Shown here one piece after another: positions 46,993 through 55,967 of a stretch of DNA of 64,000 bases (its first letter is position 1; each line of letters begins with the position of its first letter). A model generated the notes under the pieces. The model saw only the letters and a program-made list of their open reading frames with translations. It made no database searches and was not told where the DNA came from. A program made the translations under genes and the position numbers. This DNA is from a beta proteobacterium AAP51 (lineage in GTDB: Bacteria > Pseudomonadota > Gammaproteobacteria > Burkholderiales > Burkholderiaceae_C): the NCBI GenBank assembly GCA_001295905.1, contig LJHT01000056.1:36120-100119 (forward strand), written 5' to 3'.

Positions 46993-48863
46993 AACGGCGC
47001 AGCACCCTGGGCGCCGGGCTCGGCGCAGGGCTGGGCGTGGCTTTCGGCTTGCCTGGCCTGGCCCAGGCGCAGGCGCCCACGACCGGCGGCCCCGCTGCCG
47101 GCGGGCCTTCTGCCGGCGGGCCCTCGGCCCCGGGCGAACGCGTGCTGCGCTACGCCTTCCCCATCGCCGAAACCGGCTTCGACCCGCCGCAGCTCAGCGA
47201 CATCTACTCGCGCAACGTCACCGCGCACATCTTCGAAGCGCTCTACACCTACGACCACCTCGCGCGCCCGCCGCGTGTGGTGCCGCTCATCGCGCTGGGC
47301 CCGCCCGAGATCAGCCCCGACTTCAAGGTCTGGACGGTGAAGATCCGCCCCGGCGTCTTCTTCGCCGACGACCCTGCCTTCAAGGGCCAAAAGCGCGAGC
47401 TCACGGCCGAAGACTTCGTCTACACCTACAAGCGCTTTGCCGACCCGGCCAACAAGAGCCCGGCTTGGTCGACCGTGGCCGAAGGCAACATCATCGGCCT
47501 GGAAGAGCTGCACCAGGAGGCTCTGAAGAGCAAGAAGCCTTTCGATTACGACAAGCCCATCGAAGGCCTGCGCGCGCTGGACCGCTACACGCTGCAGTTC
47601 AAGCTGAGCGAGTCGCGCCCGCGCTTTGCCGAACTGCTCAACGGCAGCGATCTGCTCGGCGCCCAGGCGCGCGAGGTGGTGCAGTTCTACGGCGACAAGA
47701 TCAGCGCCCACCCGGTGGGCACCGGGCCCTTCCGGCTGAGCAGCTGGCGGCGTTCTTCGGAGATCGTGCTCACGCGCAACCCGACCTACCGCGAACGCCT
47801 GTGGGAAGCCACGCCCGCGCCCGACGACGCCGCCGGCCAGGCCATCGCGGCGCAGCTGCGCGGGCGGCGGCTGCCGCTGATCGACCGCGTGGTCATCAGC
47901 ATCATCGAAGAAAACCAGCCGCGCTGGCTGTCCTTCCTGAACGGCCAGGCCAACCTGCTGGACCGCGTGCCGCAAGAGTTCATCAACAGCGCCATGCCCG
48001 GTGGCCAGACCGCGCCCAACCTGGCCAAGCAAGGCATCCGCGGTGAGCGTGTGCTGGTGGCTGACGTGGTGATGACCTACTTCAACATGGAAGACCCGGT
48101 CATCGGCGGCTACACGCCCGAGAAGGTGGCGCTGCGCCGCGCTATCAGCCTCAGCGTGGACATCGACCGCGAAATCCGCATCGTGCGGCGCGGCATGGCC
48201 ATTCCGGCGCAAAGCCCCATCAAGCCGCACACCAGCGGCTATGACCCCAAGTTCAAGAGCGAGCACAGCGAGTACAACCCGGCACGCGCCAAGGCCCTGC
48301 TCGACATGTATGGCTATGTCGACCGCAACGGCGACGGCTGGCGCGAGTTGCCCGACGGCAGCCCGCTGGTGCTGCGCCAGTCCACCCAGCCCGACCAGCA
48401 AAGCCGCCAGCTCAACGAGCTGTGGCAGAAGAACATGACGGCCGTGGGCCTGAAGATCGAGTTCCTGCCCGCGAAGTGGCCCGAGAACCTGAAGGCCGCG
48501 CGCGCCGGCAAGCTGCAGATGTGGGGCGTGGCTTCGCTGGCTGCGGGCGGCGACGGGCAGGGCATCCTTGACCGCTTCTACGGGGCTTCGGCCGGCCAGG
48601 GCAACCTGGCGCGTTTCAAGCTGCCGGCCTTCGACGCCGTGTTCGACCAGCTCACGGCCCTGCCCGACGGGCCCGAGCGCCAGGCCATGTTCGACAAGGC
48701 CAAGCGCTTGGTCGTGGCCTATGTGCCCTACAAGCTGCACTGCCACCGCATCGTGGCCGACATGATGACGCGCGAGGTGCAGGGCTACCGCCGGCCCGTG
48801 TACTGGCTGGAGTGGTGGCACATGGTGGACGTGCTGCCCGCTGCCGCCGGCCAGCGCACTTGA
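46989..48863 (+). CDS. Family-5 peptide ABC substrate-binding protein, array member 3
   Basis: A 624-residue member starting at GTG 46989, which overlaps the previous stop codon (GTGA). The leader KRRSTLGAGLGAGLGVAFGLPGLAQA has a double arginine and may use the Tat route. A GPAAGGPSAGGPSAPG repeat-like spacer follows. Core motifs: VLRYAFPIAETGFDPPQLSD, HPVGTGPFRLSSW, PRWLSFLNGQANLLDRVP, DRNGDGWRELPDGSPLVLR. It is visibly close to member 4, so this pair is probably the youngest duplication in the array. Confidence 0.92.
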   Translation: MKRRSTLGAGLGAGLGVAFGLPGLAQAQAPTTGGPAAGGPSAGGPSAPGERVLRYAFPIAETGFDPPQLSDIYSRNVTAHIFEALYTYDHLARPPRVVPLIALGPPEISPDFKVWTVKIRPGVFFADDPAFKGQKRELTAEDFVYTYKRFADPANKSPAWSTVAEGNIIGLEELHQEALKSKKPFDYDKPIEGLRALDRYTLQFKLSESRPRFAELLNGSDLLGAQAREVVQFYGDKISAHPVGTGPFRLSSWRRSSEIVLTRNPTYRERLWEATPAPDDAAGQAIAAQLRGRRLPLIDRVVISIIEENQPRWLSFLNGQANLLDRVPQEFINSAMPGGQTAPNLAKQGIRGERVLVADVVMTYFNMEDPVIGGYTPEKVALRRAISLSVDIDREIRIVRRGMAIPAQSPIKPHTSGYDPKFKSEHSEYNPARAKALLDMYGYVDRNGDGWRELPDGSPLVLRQSTQPDQQSRQLNELWQKNMTAVGLKIEFLPAKWPENLKAARAGKLQMWGVASLAAGGDGQGILDRFYGASAGQGNLARFKLPAFDAVFDQLTALPDGPERQAMFDKAKRLVVAYVPYKLHCHRIVADMMTREVQGYRRPVYWLEWWHMVDVLPAAAGQRT

Positions 48864-48873
48864 AGAGCGGCGC

Positions 48874-50730
48874 ATGAAGCGGCGGCAGACGCTGGAAGCT
48901 GGTCTTGCCGCGGGCCTGGGCGGCTGGCTGCCGGCAAGCGCCTTGGCAGCGCAGCCTGTTGCAGCGCCTTCAGCGCCCCGCGTGCTGCGCTATGCCTTCC
49001 CCGTGGCCGAGACCGGCTTCGACCCGGCGCAGATCAGCGACACCTATTCGCGCACCGTCACCGCCCACCTCTTCGAGTGCCTCTACGCCTTCGACCACCT
49101 GGCGCGCCCCGCGCGCGTGATGCCGCTCACCGCGGAAGACCTGCCGGTGGTGGAGAACGAGTACCGGCGCTGGACGGTGAAGCTGCGCCCCGGCACCTAC
49201 TTCATCGAAGACCCGGCCTTCCAGGGCCAGCGGCGCGAACTGGTGGCGGCCGACTTCGTCTACTCCTTCAAGCGTTTCGCCGACCCCGCGGTGAAAAGCC
49301 CCTTTTGGGCCACCGTCGAAGACCTGAAGTTCCTCGGTCTGGCCGAGCTGCGCCAGCAGGCGCTGAAGAGCAAGCAGCCCTTCGACTACGACCGCCCCAT
49401 CGAAGGCCTGCGCGCGCTCGACCGCTACACGGTGCAGTTCAACCTGGAAGAGCCGCGCCCGCGTTTCCTGGAAACGCTGGCCGTCAGCGACCTGTACGGC
49501 GCCGTGGCGCGCGAGGTGGTGGAGTTCTACAAGGACAAGATCGCCGAACACCCGGTGGGCACCGGGCCGTTCCGGCTGGCGGCGTGGCGACGTTCATCGC
49601 GCATCGTGCTCGAGCGCAACCCCGGCTACCGCGAACGCCGGTGGGACGCCCAGCCCGCCGTTGACGACACCGAAGGCCAGGCCATCGCCGCGAAGCTGCG
49701 CGGCCGCCGCCTGCCGCTGCTGGACCGCGTGGAAATCAGCATCATCGAAGAGGTGCAGCCGCGCTGGCTGTCCTTCCTGAACGGCCAGGCCGACCTGATG
49801 GACCGCGTGCCGGCCGAGTTCATCGACGTCGCCATGCCCGGCGGGCAGGTGGCGCCCAACCTCGCCAGGCGGGGCATACGCGGGCGGCGCGTGCTGCTGT
49901 CCGACGTGGTGATGACCTTCTACAACATGGACGACCCCGTCGTCGGCGGCCTGGCGCCCGAGAAGGTGGCGCTGAGGCGCGCGCTGAACCTGGCCGTCGA
50001 CCTGGAGCGCGAGATCCGCCTCGTGCGGCGCGGCATGGCCATCCCCGCGCAAAGCCCGGTGATGCCGCACCTGAGCGGCTACGACCCGAACTTCAAGAGC
50101 GAGAACAGCGACCACGACCCGGCGCGCGCCATGGCCCTGCTCGACCTGTACGGCTATGTCGACCGCAATGGCGACGGCTGGCGCGAGCTGCCCGACGGCC
50201 GCCCCCTGGTGCTGGAATACGCCACGCAGCCCGACCAGCAGAGCCGCCAGCTCAACGAGCTGTGGCAGAAGAACATGGCGGCCATCGGCGTGAAGATCGA
50301 GTTCAAGCCCGCCAAGTGGCCCGAGAACCTGAAGGCCGCGCGCGCCGGCAAGCTGCAGATGTGGGGCGTGGCCTCGGCCGCCACGGGCGGTGACGGCCAG
50401 ATGATGCTGACGCGCTACTACGGCCCGCAGGCCGGCCTGCAGAACCTGGCGCGCTTCCGCCTGCCGGCCTTCGACGACATCCACCAGCGCATGACACGGA
50501 TGCCGGACGGCCCGGAACGCCTGGCGCTCTTCGACCAGGCCAAGCGCCTGGCCATCGCCTACGCGCCCTACAAGCTGCACTGCCACCGCTACGTGGCCGA
50601 CCTCATGGTGCCGGGCCTGGTGGGCTACCGCCGCCCGGCCTTCTGGAACACCTGGTGGCACCTGGTGGACATGGAGCCCGGCGCGGCCGGCGCCCAGGGC
50701 GAGGCTGGCGCCCGGGGAGCGCGCGCTTGA
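48874..50730 (+). CDS. Family-5 peptide ABC substrate-binding protein, array member 4
   Basis: A 618-residue member starting 10 bases after member 3. The leader KRRQTLEAGLAAGLGGWLPASALAA has a double arginine. Core motifs: VLRYAFPVAETGFDPAQISD, HPVGTGPFRLAAW, PRWLSFLNGQADLMDRVP, DRNGDGWRELPDGRPLVLE. It is the nearest relative of member 3 but has its own ligand-side residues (VLLSDVVMTFYNMDDPVVGG). The stop codon overlaps the TTG start of member 5. Confidence 0.92.
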   Translation: MKRRQTLEAGLAAGLGGWLPASALAAQPVAAPSAPRVLRYAFPVAETGFDPAQISDTYSRTVTAHLFECLYAFDHLARPARVMPLTAEDLPVVENEYRRWTVKLRPGTYFIEDPAFQGQRRELVAADFVYSFKRFADPAVKSPFWATVEDLKFLGLAELRQQALKSKQPFDYDRPIEGLRALDRYTVQFNLEEPRPRFLETLAVSDLYGAVAREVVEFYKDKIAEHPVGTGPFRLAAWRRSSRIVLERNPGYRERRWDAQPAVDDTEGQAIAAKLRGRRLPLLDRVEISIIEEVQPRWLSFLNGQADLMDRVPAEFIDVAMPGGQVAPNLARRGIRGRRVLLSDVVMTFYNMDDPVVGGLAPEKVALRRALNLAVDLEREIRLVRRGMAIPAQSPVMPHLSGYDPNFKSENSDHDPARAMALLDLYGYVDRNGDGWRELPDGRPLVLEYATQPDQQSRQLNELWQKNMAAIGVKIEFKPAKWPENLKAARAGKLQMWGVASAATGGDGQMMLTRYYGPQAGLQNLARFRLPAFDDIHQRMTRMPDGPERLALFDQAKRLAIAYAPYKLHCHRYVADLMVPGLVGYRRPAFWNTWWHLVDMEPGAAGAQGEAGARGARA

Positions 50731-52535
50731 AGCGCCGCGAGCTGCTGCAGGCCGCCGCGGTGGCGGCACCGGCCGGGCTGGCCGGCGTGGCTGGAATGGC
50801 CGGGGCGGTGGGCCCGGCCGCCGCCGCCGTGCCGCCGAAAACGCTGCGCGTGGCCTTCGATTTCGCCGAGACCGGCTTCGACCCGCCGCGCGTGGGCGAC
50901 CAGTCGTCCATCCGCGTCATCGCCCACATCTTCGAGACCCTGCTCACCTACGACCCGCTGGCCCGCCCGGCCGTGCTGGTGCCGCAGACCGCCGCGGCGC
51001 TGCCCGAGATCAGCGCCGACTTCAAGCGCTTCGTCTTCACGCTGAAGCCCGGCATCCTCTTTGCCGACGACTCCGTCTTCCAGGGCCGCCCGCGCGAGCT
51101 GGTGGCGGCCGACTACGTCTACACCTACAAGCGCTTCTACGACCCCGCCATCCGCACCGAGCACCTTTATCTGCTGGAGAACGAGAAGATCCTCGGCCTG
51201 AGCGAGCTGCGCGCGGCGGCGCTGAAGAACAGGACACCCTTCCCCTACGACGTGGAAGTGCCCGGCCTGCGCGCGCTCGACCGCTACCGGCTCGAGTTCG
51301 TGCTGGCTGCGCCTTCGCCGCGTTTTGCGCAGGTGCTGGCGGGCTGGCAGTTCGGCGCCGTGGCGCGCGAGGTGGTCGAGGCCTATGTGCAGGACCCGCA
51401 GGCCCACCCCGTGGGCACCGGGCCCTTCCGCCTGGCGCAGTGGCGGCGCGCCTCGCGCATCGTGCTCGAGCGCAACCCGCGCTTTCGTGAGCAGGTCTTC
51501 CACACCGTCGGCGCGGCGCCCGAGCTGCAGCCGCTGGCCGCGCAGCTGGCCGGCGTGCGCGCACCGCGCATCGACCGGGTGGAGATCGACATCATCGAAG
51601 AAAGCCAGCCGCGCTGGCTGGCCTTCCTGAACGGCGAACACGATGTGCTGACGGTGCCGCGCGACCTGGGCGCGCTGGCCATGCCGGGCGGTCAGGTGGC
51701 GCCTTTCCTGGCGCGCCAGGGCATCACCGCCGAGCAGCAGGTCAACGGCGTGGCCCACACCTTCATCAACCAGGAAGACCCCATCGTGGGCGGGCTGCAG
51801 CCGGCGCGCGTGGCACTGCGCCGCGCCCTCGTGCTGGCTTTCAGCAACGCCGAAGAACTGCGCCTGGTGCTCAACGACCAGGGCCTGCCCGCGCAGAGCA
51901 TGCTGCCGCCCGGCACCTACGGCCACGACCCCGCGCTGCGCAGCGAGATGAGCAGCAGCAGCCCGGCCCGCGCGCGTGCCTTGCTTGACCTTTTCGGCTA
52001 CGTGGACCGCAACGGCGACGGCTGGCGTGAACAGCCCGATGGCAGCCCGCTGCTGCTGCGCATCGCCTTCACGCCCGACCGGCGCGCGCGTGCTTCCAGC
52101 GAGATCTGGCTCAAGCGTCTGAAGGCCGTGGGCCTGCGCGTGGAATTCGAGTTCGCGCCTTTTGGCGAATTGATCCGCCGCTCCTTGGCCGGCCAGGTGA
52201 TGATGTGGGGCTTCATCTGGAGCGGCAACGTCGACGGCGACTTCTTCCTCGGTCTGGCTTACGGCCCCAACAGCGGCCAGAGCAACGACGCGCGTTTCAG
52301 GCTGCCCGCCTTCGACCGCCTGTACGAACGCCAGCGCGCCCTGCCCAACGGCCCCGAGCGCCTGGCGTTGATGCAGCAGGCCAACCGCCTGATGCTGGCC
52401 TACGTGCCCTACATCGCGCATTACCACCCGCTGATGACCGAGCTGCGCCGGCCGCACATCAGTGGGCCCCTTCGCCACCCCTTCAACGGCGATTGGTACA
52501 GATGGATAGACGTGGCCCCCAGGTCGCCCGCCTGA
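50727..52535 (+). CDS. Family-5 peptide ABC substrate-binding protein, array member 5
   Basis: A 602-residue member starting at TTG 50727, supported by GGGGAG (50714-50719) 7 bases upstream and by overlap with the previous stop. The leader KRRELLQAAAVAAPAGLAGVAG has a double arginine. Core motifs: TLRVAFDFAETGFDPPRVGD, HPVGTGPFRLAQW, PRWLAFLNGEHDVLTVP, DRNGDGWREQPDGSPLLLR. The ligand region is distinct (AEQQVNGVAHTFINQEDPIVGGL). It is followed after 4 bases by the acetoacetyl-CoA synthetase start, so that gene belongs to the same transcript. Confidence 0.91.
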   Translation: MKRRELLQAAAVAAPAGLAGVAGMAGAVGPAAAAVPPKTLRVAFDFAETGFDPPRVGDQSSIRVIAHIFETLLTYDPLARPAVLVPQTAAALPEISADFKRFVFTLKPGILFADDSVFQGRPRELVAADYVYTYKRFYDPAIRTEHLYLLENEKILGLSELRAAALKNRTPFPYDVEVPGLRALDRYRLEFVLAAPSPRFAQVLAGWQFGAVAREVVEAYVQDPQAHPVGTGPFRLAQWRRASRIVLERNPRFREQVFHTVGAAPELQPLAAQLAGVRAPRIDRVEIDIIEESQPRWLAFLNGEHDVLTVPRDLGALAMPGGQVAPFLARQGITAEQQVNGVAHTFINQEDPIVGGLQPARVALRRALVLAFSNAEELRLVLNDQGLPAQSMLPPGTYGHDPALRSEMSSSSPARARALLDLFGYVDRNGDGWREQPDGSPLLLRIAFTPDRRARASSEIWLKRLKAVGLRVEFEFAPFGELIRRSLAGQVMMWGFIWSGNVDGDFFLGLAYGPNSGQSNDARFRLPAFDRLYERQRALPNGPERLALMQQANRLMLAYVPYIAHYHPLMTELRRPHISGPLRHPFNGDWYRWIDVAPRSPA

Positions 52536-52539
52536 CGTG

Positions 52540-54609
52540 ATGAGCTTGCCGCCCCCGCGCCTGCACCACTACCAGCAGTGGTTGCACGCCACGCGCGGGT
52601 TGCAGTTCGACAGCTACGAGGCGCTGTGGCAGTGGTCGGTGAGCGACCTCCCGGCCTTCTGGCAGTCGCTGTGGGATTACTTCGATCTGCAGTCGCCCAC
52701 GCCGCACACCGCCGTGCTGGAAGCGCCGGTGATGCCGGGCGCGGTGTGGTTCCCTGGGGCGCAGGTGAATTACGCGCAGCAGGTGCTGCGGCATGTGGAC
52801 GCGGCGCACGCGGCCGGGAGGCCGGCGCTGGTGTTCCAGAACGAAAGGCTGGCCGCGCCGGTGGAGATGGCCTGGCCCGAACTACGGCGCCAGGTGGCCG
52901 TGCTGGCCACGCGCATGCAGGCCCTGGGCGTGCAGCGCGGCGACCGCGTGGTGGCCTGGCTGCCGAACACGCCGCAGGCCATCGTCGCCTTCCTGGCCTG
53001 CGCCAGCATCGGCGCGCTGTGGAGCGTGTGCAGCCCCGACATGGGCCCGGTGGCCGTGCTCGACCGCTTCCGGCAGATCGAGCCCAAGCTGCTGTTCGCG
53101 GTGGACGGCCAGGTGTGGGGCGGCGTCGCGCACGACCGCCGGCCCGTGCTGCGCGAGCTGCTTGCCGGCCTGCCCACCCTGCTGCACCTGGTGCTGGTGG
53201 CCGAGGTGGATGCGGCTGCAAGCGCTGTTGATTTCGCGGCTGATTTCGCTGCAGGCTCCACCGCCGATGCCGCCACGGCCGGCCCGGCCACGCACGACTG
53301 GCCCGCCCTCGTGGCAGGCCCGGCGCCCGCCGGCTGGGCGCCGGCCTGGCTGCCTTTCAGCCATCCGCTGTGGGTGGTGTATTCCAGCGGCACCACCGGC
53401 CTGCCCAAGCCCATCGTGCACGGGCATGGCGGCATCGTGCTGGAAGCCTTGAAAGGCGGGCTGCACAACGACGTCTTCCCCAGCACCGAAGCCGGCCTGC
53501 CCTACCCCGAGCGCTTCTTCTGGTTCAGCAGCACGGGCTGGATCATGTGGAACGCGCAGATCGGCGCGCTGTTGGGCGGCACCACCATCTGCCTGTTCGA
53601 CGGCAACCCTGGCGGGCCGGTGGCAGCCAGCGGCCGCCCACCCGACTGGGGCACGCTGTGGCGCTTTGCCGGAGCGGCCGGCGTCACCTGGTTCGGCAGC
53701 GGCGCGGCCTTCTACGCCAGCTGCATGAAGGCCGGCGTGCTGCCGCAGCAGCAGGCCGAGCTCTCGAAAGTGCGTGCTGTAGGCAGCACCGGCAGCCCGC
53801 TCTCGGAAGACGGCTACCGCTGGATCTGGCAGCAGCTGCCGCAGGTGGACGGCCAGCCCGTGTGGCTGGCCGCCATCAGCGGCGGCACCGACTTCGCCGG
53901 CGCCTTCGTCGCCGGCCACCGCGGCCTGCCTGTCACGCCGGGCGAGATGCAGGTACGCTGCCTGGGTGCGGCCGTGCAGGCCTACAGCGAAGAAGGCCGG
54001 CCGCTGATGGACGAGGTGGGCGAGCTGGTTTGCACGCAGCCCATGCCCTCGATGCCGCTGTTCTTCTGGGGCGACGACGCCGGTGCGCGCTACCGCGACA
54101 GCTACTTCGACATGTTCCCTAACGTCTGGCGCCACGGCGACTGGCTGCGCCTGGTGCCGCACCCGGAAAGCGGCTCGGTGGGCGCCATCATCTACGGCCG
54201 CAGCGACGCCACCATCAACCGCCATGGCGTGCGCATGGGCACGGCCGAGCTCTACCGCGCCGTGGAGGCGCTGCCCGAGGTGCTGGACAGCCTGGTGGTC
54301 GACCTGGAATACCTGGGCCGCGAAAGCTGGATGCCGCTGTTCGTGGTGCTGCGCGAAGGCCTGCAGCTCGATGCCACCCTGCAGCAGCGGCTGAAGCAGG
54401 CCATCCGCGAGGCCTTGTCGGCCCGCCACGTGCCCAACGACATCTTCCAGGTGGCGGCCGTGCCGCGCACGCTGTCGGGCAAGAAGATGGAGCTGCCGGT
54501 GAAGAAGCTGCTGCTCGGTGCCGCGCCGGAGCAGGTGCTCAAGCGCGACGCGATGGCCAATGCCGAGAGCATCGACTGGTTCGTGGCCTTCGCGGCGCGC
54601 CGCGTCTGA
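52540..54609 (+). CDS. aacS: Acetoacetyl-CoA synthetase
   Basis: A 689-residue acyl-adenylate-forming enzyme that activates acetoacetate with ATP and CoA. The AMP-binding P-loop is YSSGTTGLPKPIVHGHGG (from about residue 281), followed by FFWFSSTGWIMWNAQIGALLGG. The late motif HGDWLRL and the catalytic lysine in SGKKMELPVKKLL (near 648) are intact. The N-terminal ACAS domain and LWDYFDLQSP opening distinguish it from acetyl-CoA synthetase. ATG 52540 is preferred over the GTG at 52537. It follows array member 5 with a 4-base gap; the link to peptide import is unclear. Confidence 0.93.
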   Translation: MSLPPPRLHHYQQWLHATRGLQFDSYEALWQWSVSDLPAFWQSLWDYFDLQSPTPHTAVLEAPVMPGAVWFPGAQVNYAQQVLRHVDAAHAAGRPALVFQNERLAAPVEMAWPELRRQVAVLATRMQALGVQRGDRVVAWLPNTPQAIVAFLACASIGALWSVCSPDMGPVAVLDRFRQIEPKLLFAVDGQVWGGVAHDRRPVLRELLAGLPTLLHLVLVAEVDAAASAVDFAADFAAGSTADAATAGPATHDWPALVAGPAPAGWAPAWLPFSHPLWVVYSSGTTGLPKPIVHGHGGIVLEALKGGLHNDVFPSTEAGLPYPERFFWFSSTGWIMWNAQIGALLGGTTICLFDGNPGGPVAASGRPPDWGTLWRFAGAAGVTWFGSGAAFYASCMKAGVLPQQQAELSKVRAVGSTGSPLSEDGYRWIWQQLPQVDGQPVWLAAISGGTDFAGAFVAGHRGLPVTPGEMQVRCLGAAVQAYSEEGRPLMDEVGELVCTQPMPSMPLFFWGDDAGARYRDSYFDMFPNVWRHGDWLRLVPHPESGSVGAIIYGRSDATINRHGVRMGTAELYRAVEALPEVLDSLVVDLEYLGRESWMPLFVVLREGLQLDATLQQRLKQAIREALSARHVPNDIFQVAAVPRTLSGKKMELPVKKLLLGAAPEQVLKRDAMANAESIDWFVAFAARRV

Positions 54610-54611
54610 AC

Positions 54612-55202
54612 TCAGCCCGGCTGAGCGACGATGGTGACGCGGCGGTTTTCGGGCGCGGCGGGGTCGCTGGGGTTCATCAGCGCGCTGCTGCCCTTGCCCA
54701 CCGCGTTCACCCGCTCGGCGGCCAGGCCGTGCGCGCTGGTGAGGTAGGCGCGCACGCTTTCGGCCCGCGCCTGGCTGAGCCGCATATTCAGCTCTTCGCT
54801 GCCGCGCGGGTCGGCATGGCCTTCGATGGTGAACTTCACCGAAGCGAGCTTCTCGCTCTTCATCGCGGCGGCCAGCACGTCCAGCGCGCTCTTGGCGCCG
54901 GCGGTGAGGTCGGCCGAGTTGGTGACGAAGGTGACGAGGATGGAAGCCCGCGCCGGCTGCGCTGCCGCCGCGGCCGTGGTGGCCACCACTGCCGGGCGCA
55001 CCGCAGGGCGGAAGCTGCGGGTGAGCGGGCCGCCGGCGCCCGACGCCGCGCCCTCGCTGGGCTGCGCGGCCGGTGCCAGCGCGTCGATCAGCGCCTGCTG
55101 GGTGACCTGGCCCTCGCGCAGCACTTTTTCCTGCGCTGTGGTGGCGCCTGCGGCCAGCAGCAAGGCCAGGGCCAGGGTGGTGATGCGGAAGGGCGTGTTC
55201 AT
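54612..55202 (-). CDS. OmpA-family exported protein
   Basis: A 196-residue protein with a signal peptide (LALALLLAAGATTAQ), an Ala/Pro-rich middle region and a C-terminal OmpA-like peptidoglycan-binding domain (about 90-196). The domain has ILVTFVTNSADLTAGAKSALD, VKFTIEGHADPRGSEELNMRLSQARAESVRAYL and NRRVTIV. It probably anchors to peptidoglycan in the periplasm. It converges with aacS with only 2 bases between stop codons. The gene upstream on the same strand is 115 bases away. Confidence 0.9.
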   Translation of the reverse strand: MNTPFRITTLALALLLAAGATTAQEKVLREGQVTQQALIDALAPAAQPSEGAASGAGGPLTRSFRPAVRPAVVATTAAAAAQPARASILVTFVTNSADLTAGAKSALDVLAAAMKSEKLASVKFTIEGHADPRGSEELNMRLSQARAESVRAYLTSAHGLAAERVNAVGKGSSALMNPSDPAAPENRRVTIVAQPG

Positions 55203-55317
55203 GGCGGTTTTCCTGTGTGGGTGCGGGACGGCAAGCGCCAGCGCGCAATGCTACGCCCGCCAGGCACGGTGAAACACCGGCCCGGTAGGGGGAAGAAGGG
55301 GAAAAAAGGCTGGCGCC

Positions 55318-55749
55318 TCAGGCGCCGCGTTGGGGTTTGGCCAGGGTCTTCAGCGCGAAGCGGCCGTCGCTCTGGAACAGCCAGGCTTCCACCAGCCCTT
55401 CGTTGCGCAGCATCTGCTGCGCCTGCGGGCTGAGGCCGGTGGGTGCCGGCAGCTGCGCCACCGATTCGATGGCGGCGCGCGTCATCTCGGGCTGGTCGGG
55501 GTTGTCGCGGAAGACCTCGGCCTGCCACTGGTTCTGTTCGTTCAGCTTCACGCGCAGCACCACCACGGCACGCAGCAGCGGCTGCGGGCGGTCGTTGTGC
55601 ACCTTGCCGGCCGAGTGCTGGTAGACGGCACGGGCGAAGTCGGCCTTCACCTGGTCGGCCGACTGGGCCTGCGCGGCGCCCGGGCTGCCCCAGAGCAGCG
55701 CGGTGGCGAGGGCAGCGACGGCGGTGAGCTTGGTGGCGTTGCGGTTCAT
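55318..55749 (-). CDS. Exported hypothetical protein
   Basis: A 143-residue protein with a signal peptide (AALATALLWGSPGAAQA, cut near QAQS). The mature part has the alternation RAVVVLRVKLNEQNQWQAEVFRDNPDQPEMTRAAIESVAQLPAP, which resembles the C-terminal domain of TonB-like proteins, then a helical stretch and VEAWLFQSDGRFALKTLA. I cannot assign a family firmly. It is probably periplasmic and co-transcribed with the OmpA-like gene after it. It is divergent from the response-regulator gene over a 218-base region. Confidence 0.7.
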   Translation of the reverse strand: MNRNATKLTAVAALATALLWGSPGAAQAQSADQVKADFARAVYQHSAGKVHNDRPQPLLRAVVVLRVKLNEQNQWQAEVFRDNPDQPEMTRAAIESVAQLPAPTGLSPQAQQMLRNEGLVEAWLFQSDGRFALKTLAKPQRGA

Positions 55750-55833
55750 GGTGCTTCTTTCCGGGTGGTGGTGGCCAGCGCGGCTGGCATGGGGTGTATT
55801 GCGCCCGATCCAGCGCCCGCTGGACAGGACACT

Positions 55834-55880
55834 AAGGTATAGGTCAGCCCGCGCCGGCCGCCGTTTCGGCGTGATACCTT
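55834..55880. promoter_or_regulatory. Spaced inverted repeat upstream of the response regulator
   Basis: AAGGTAT (55834-55840) and ATACCTT (55874-55880) are exact inverted copies 33 bases apart in the divergent promoter region. The spacing is about four helical turns from centre to centre, which fits a cooperative binding site for a dimeric LuxR-type regulator. It is equally a candidate for chance at this length. Confidence 0.35.
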
Positions 55881-55967
55881 GCCGGCCTTGGCCGCCTGCG
55901 GCTGCCTGGGGCCGTTCGAGAGCCTGGTTCTCGGCCCGCCTACACCAACCGTGAGCCCCGCTGCACG

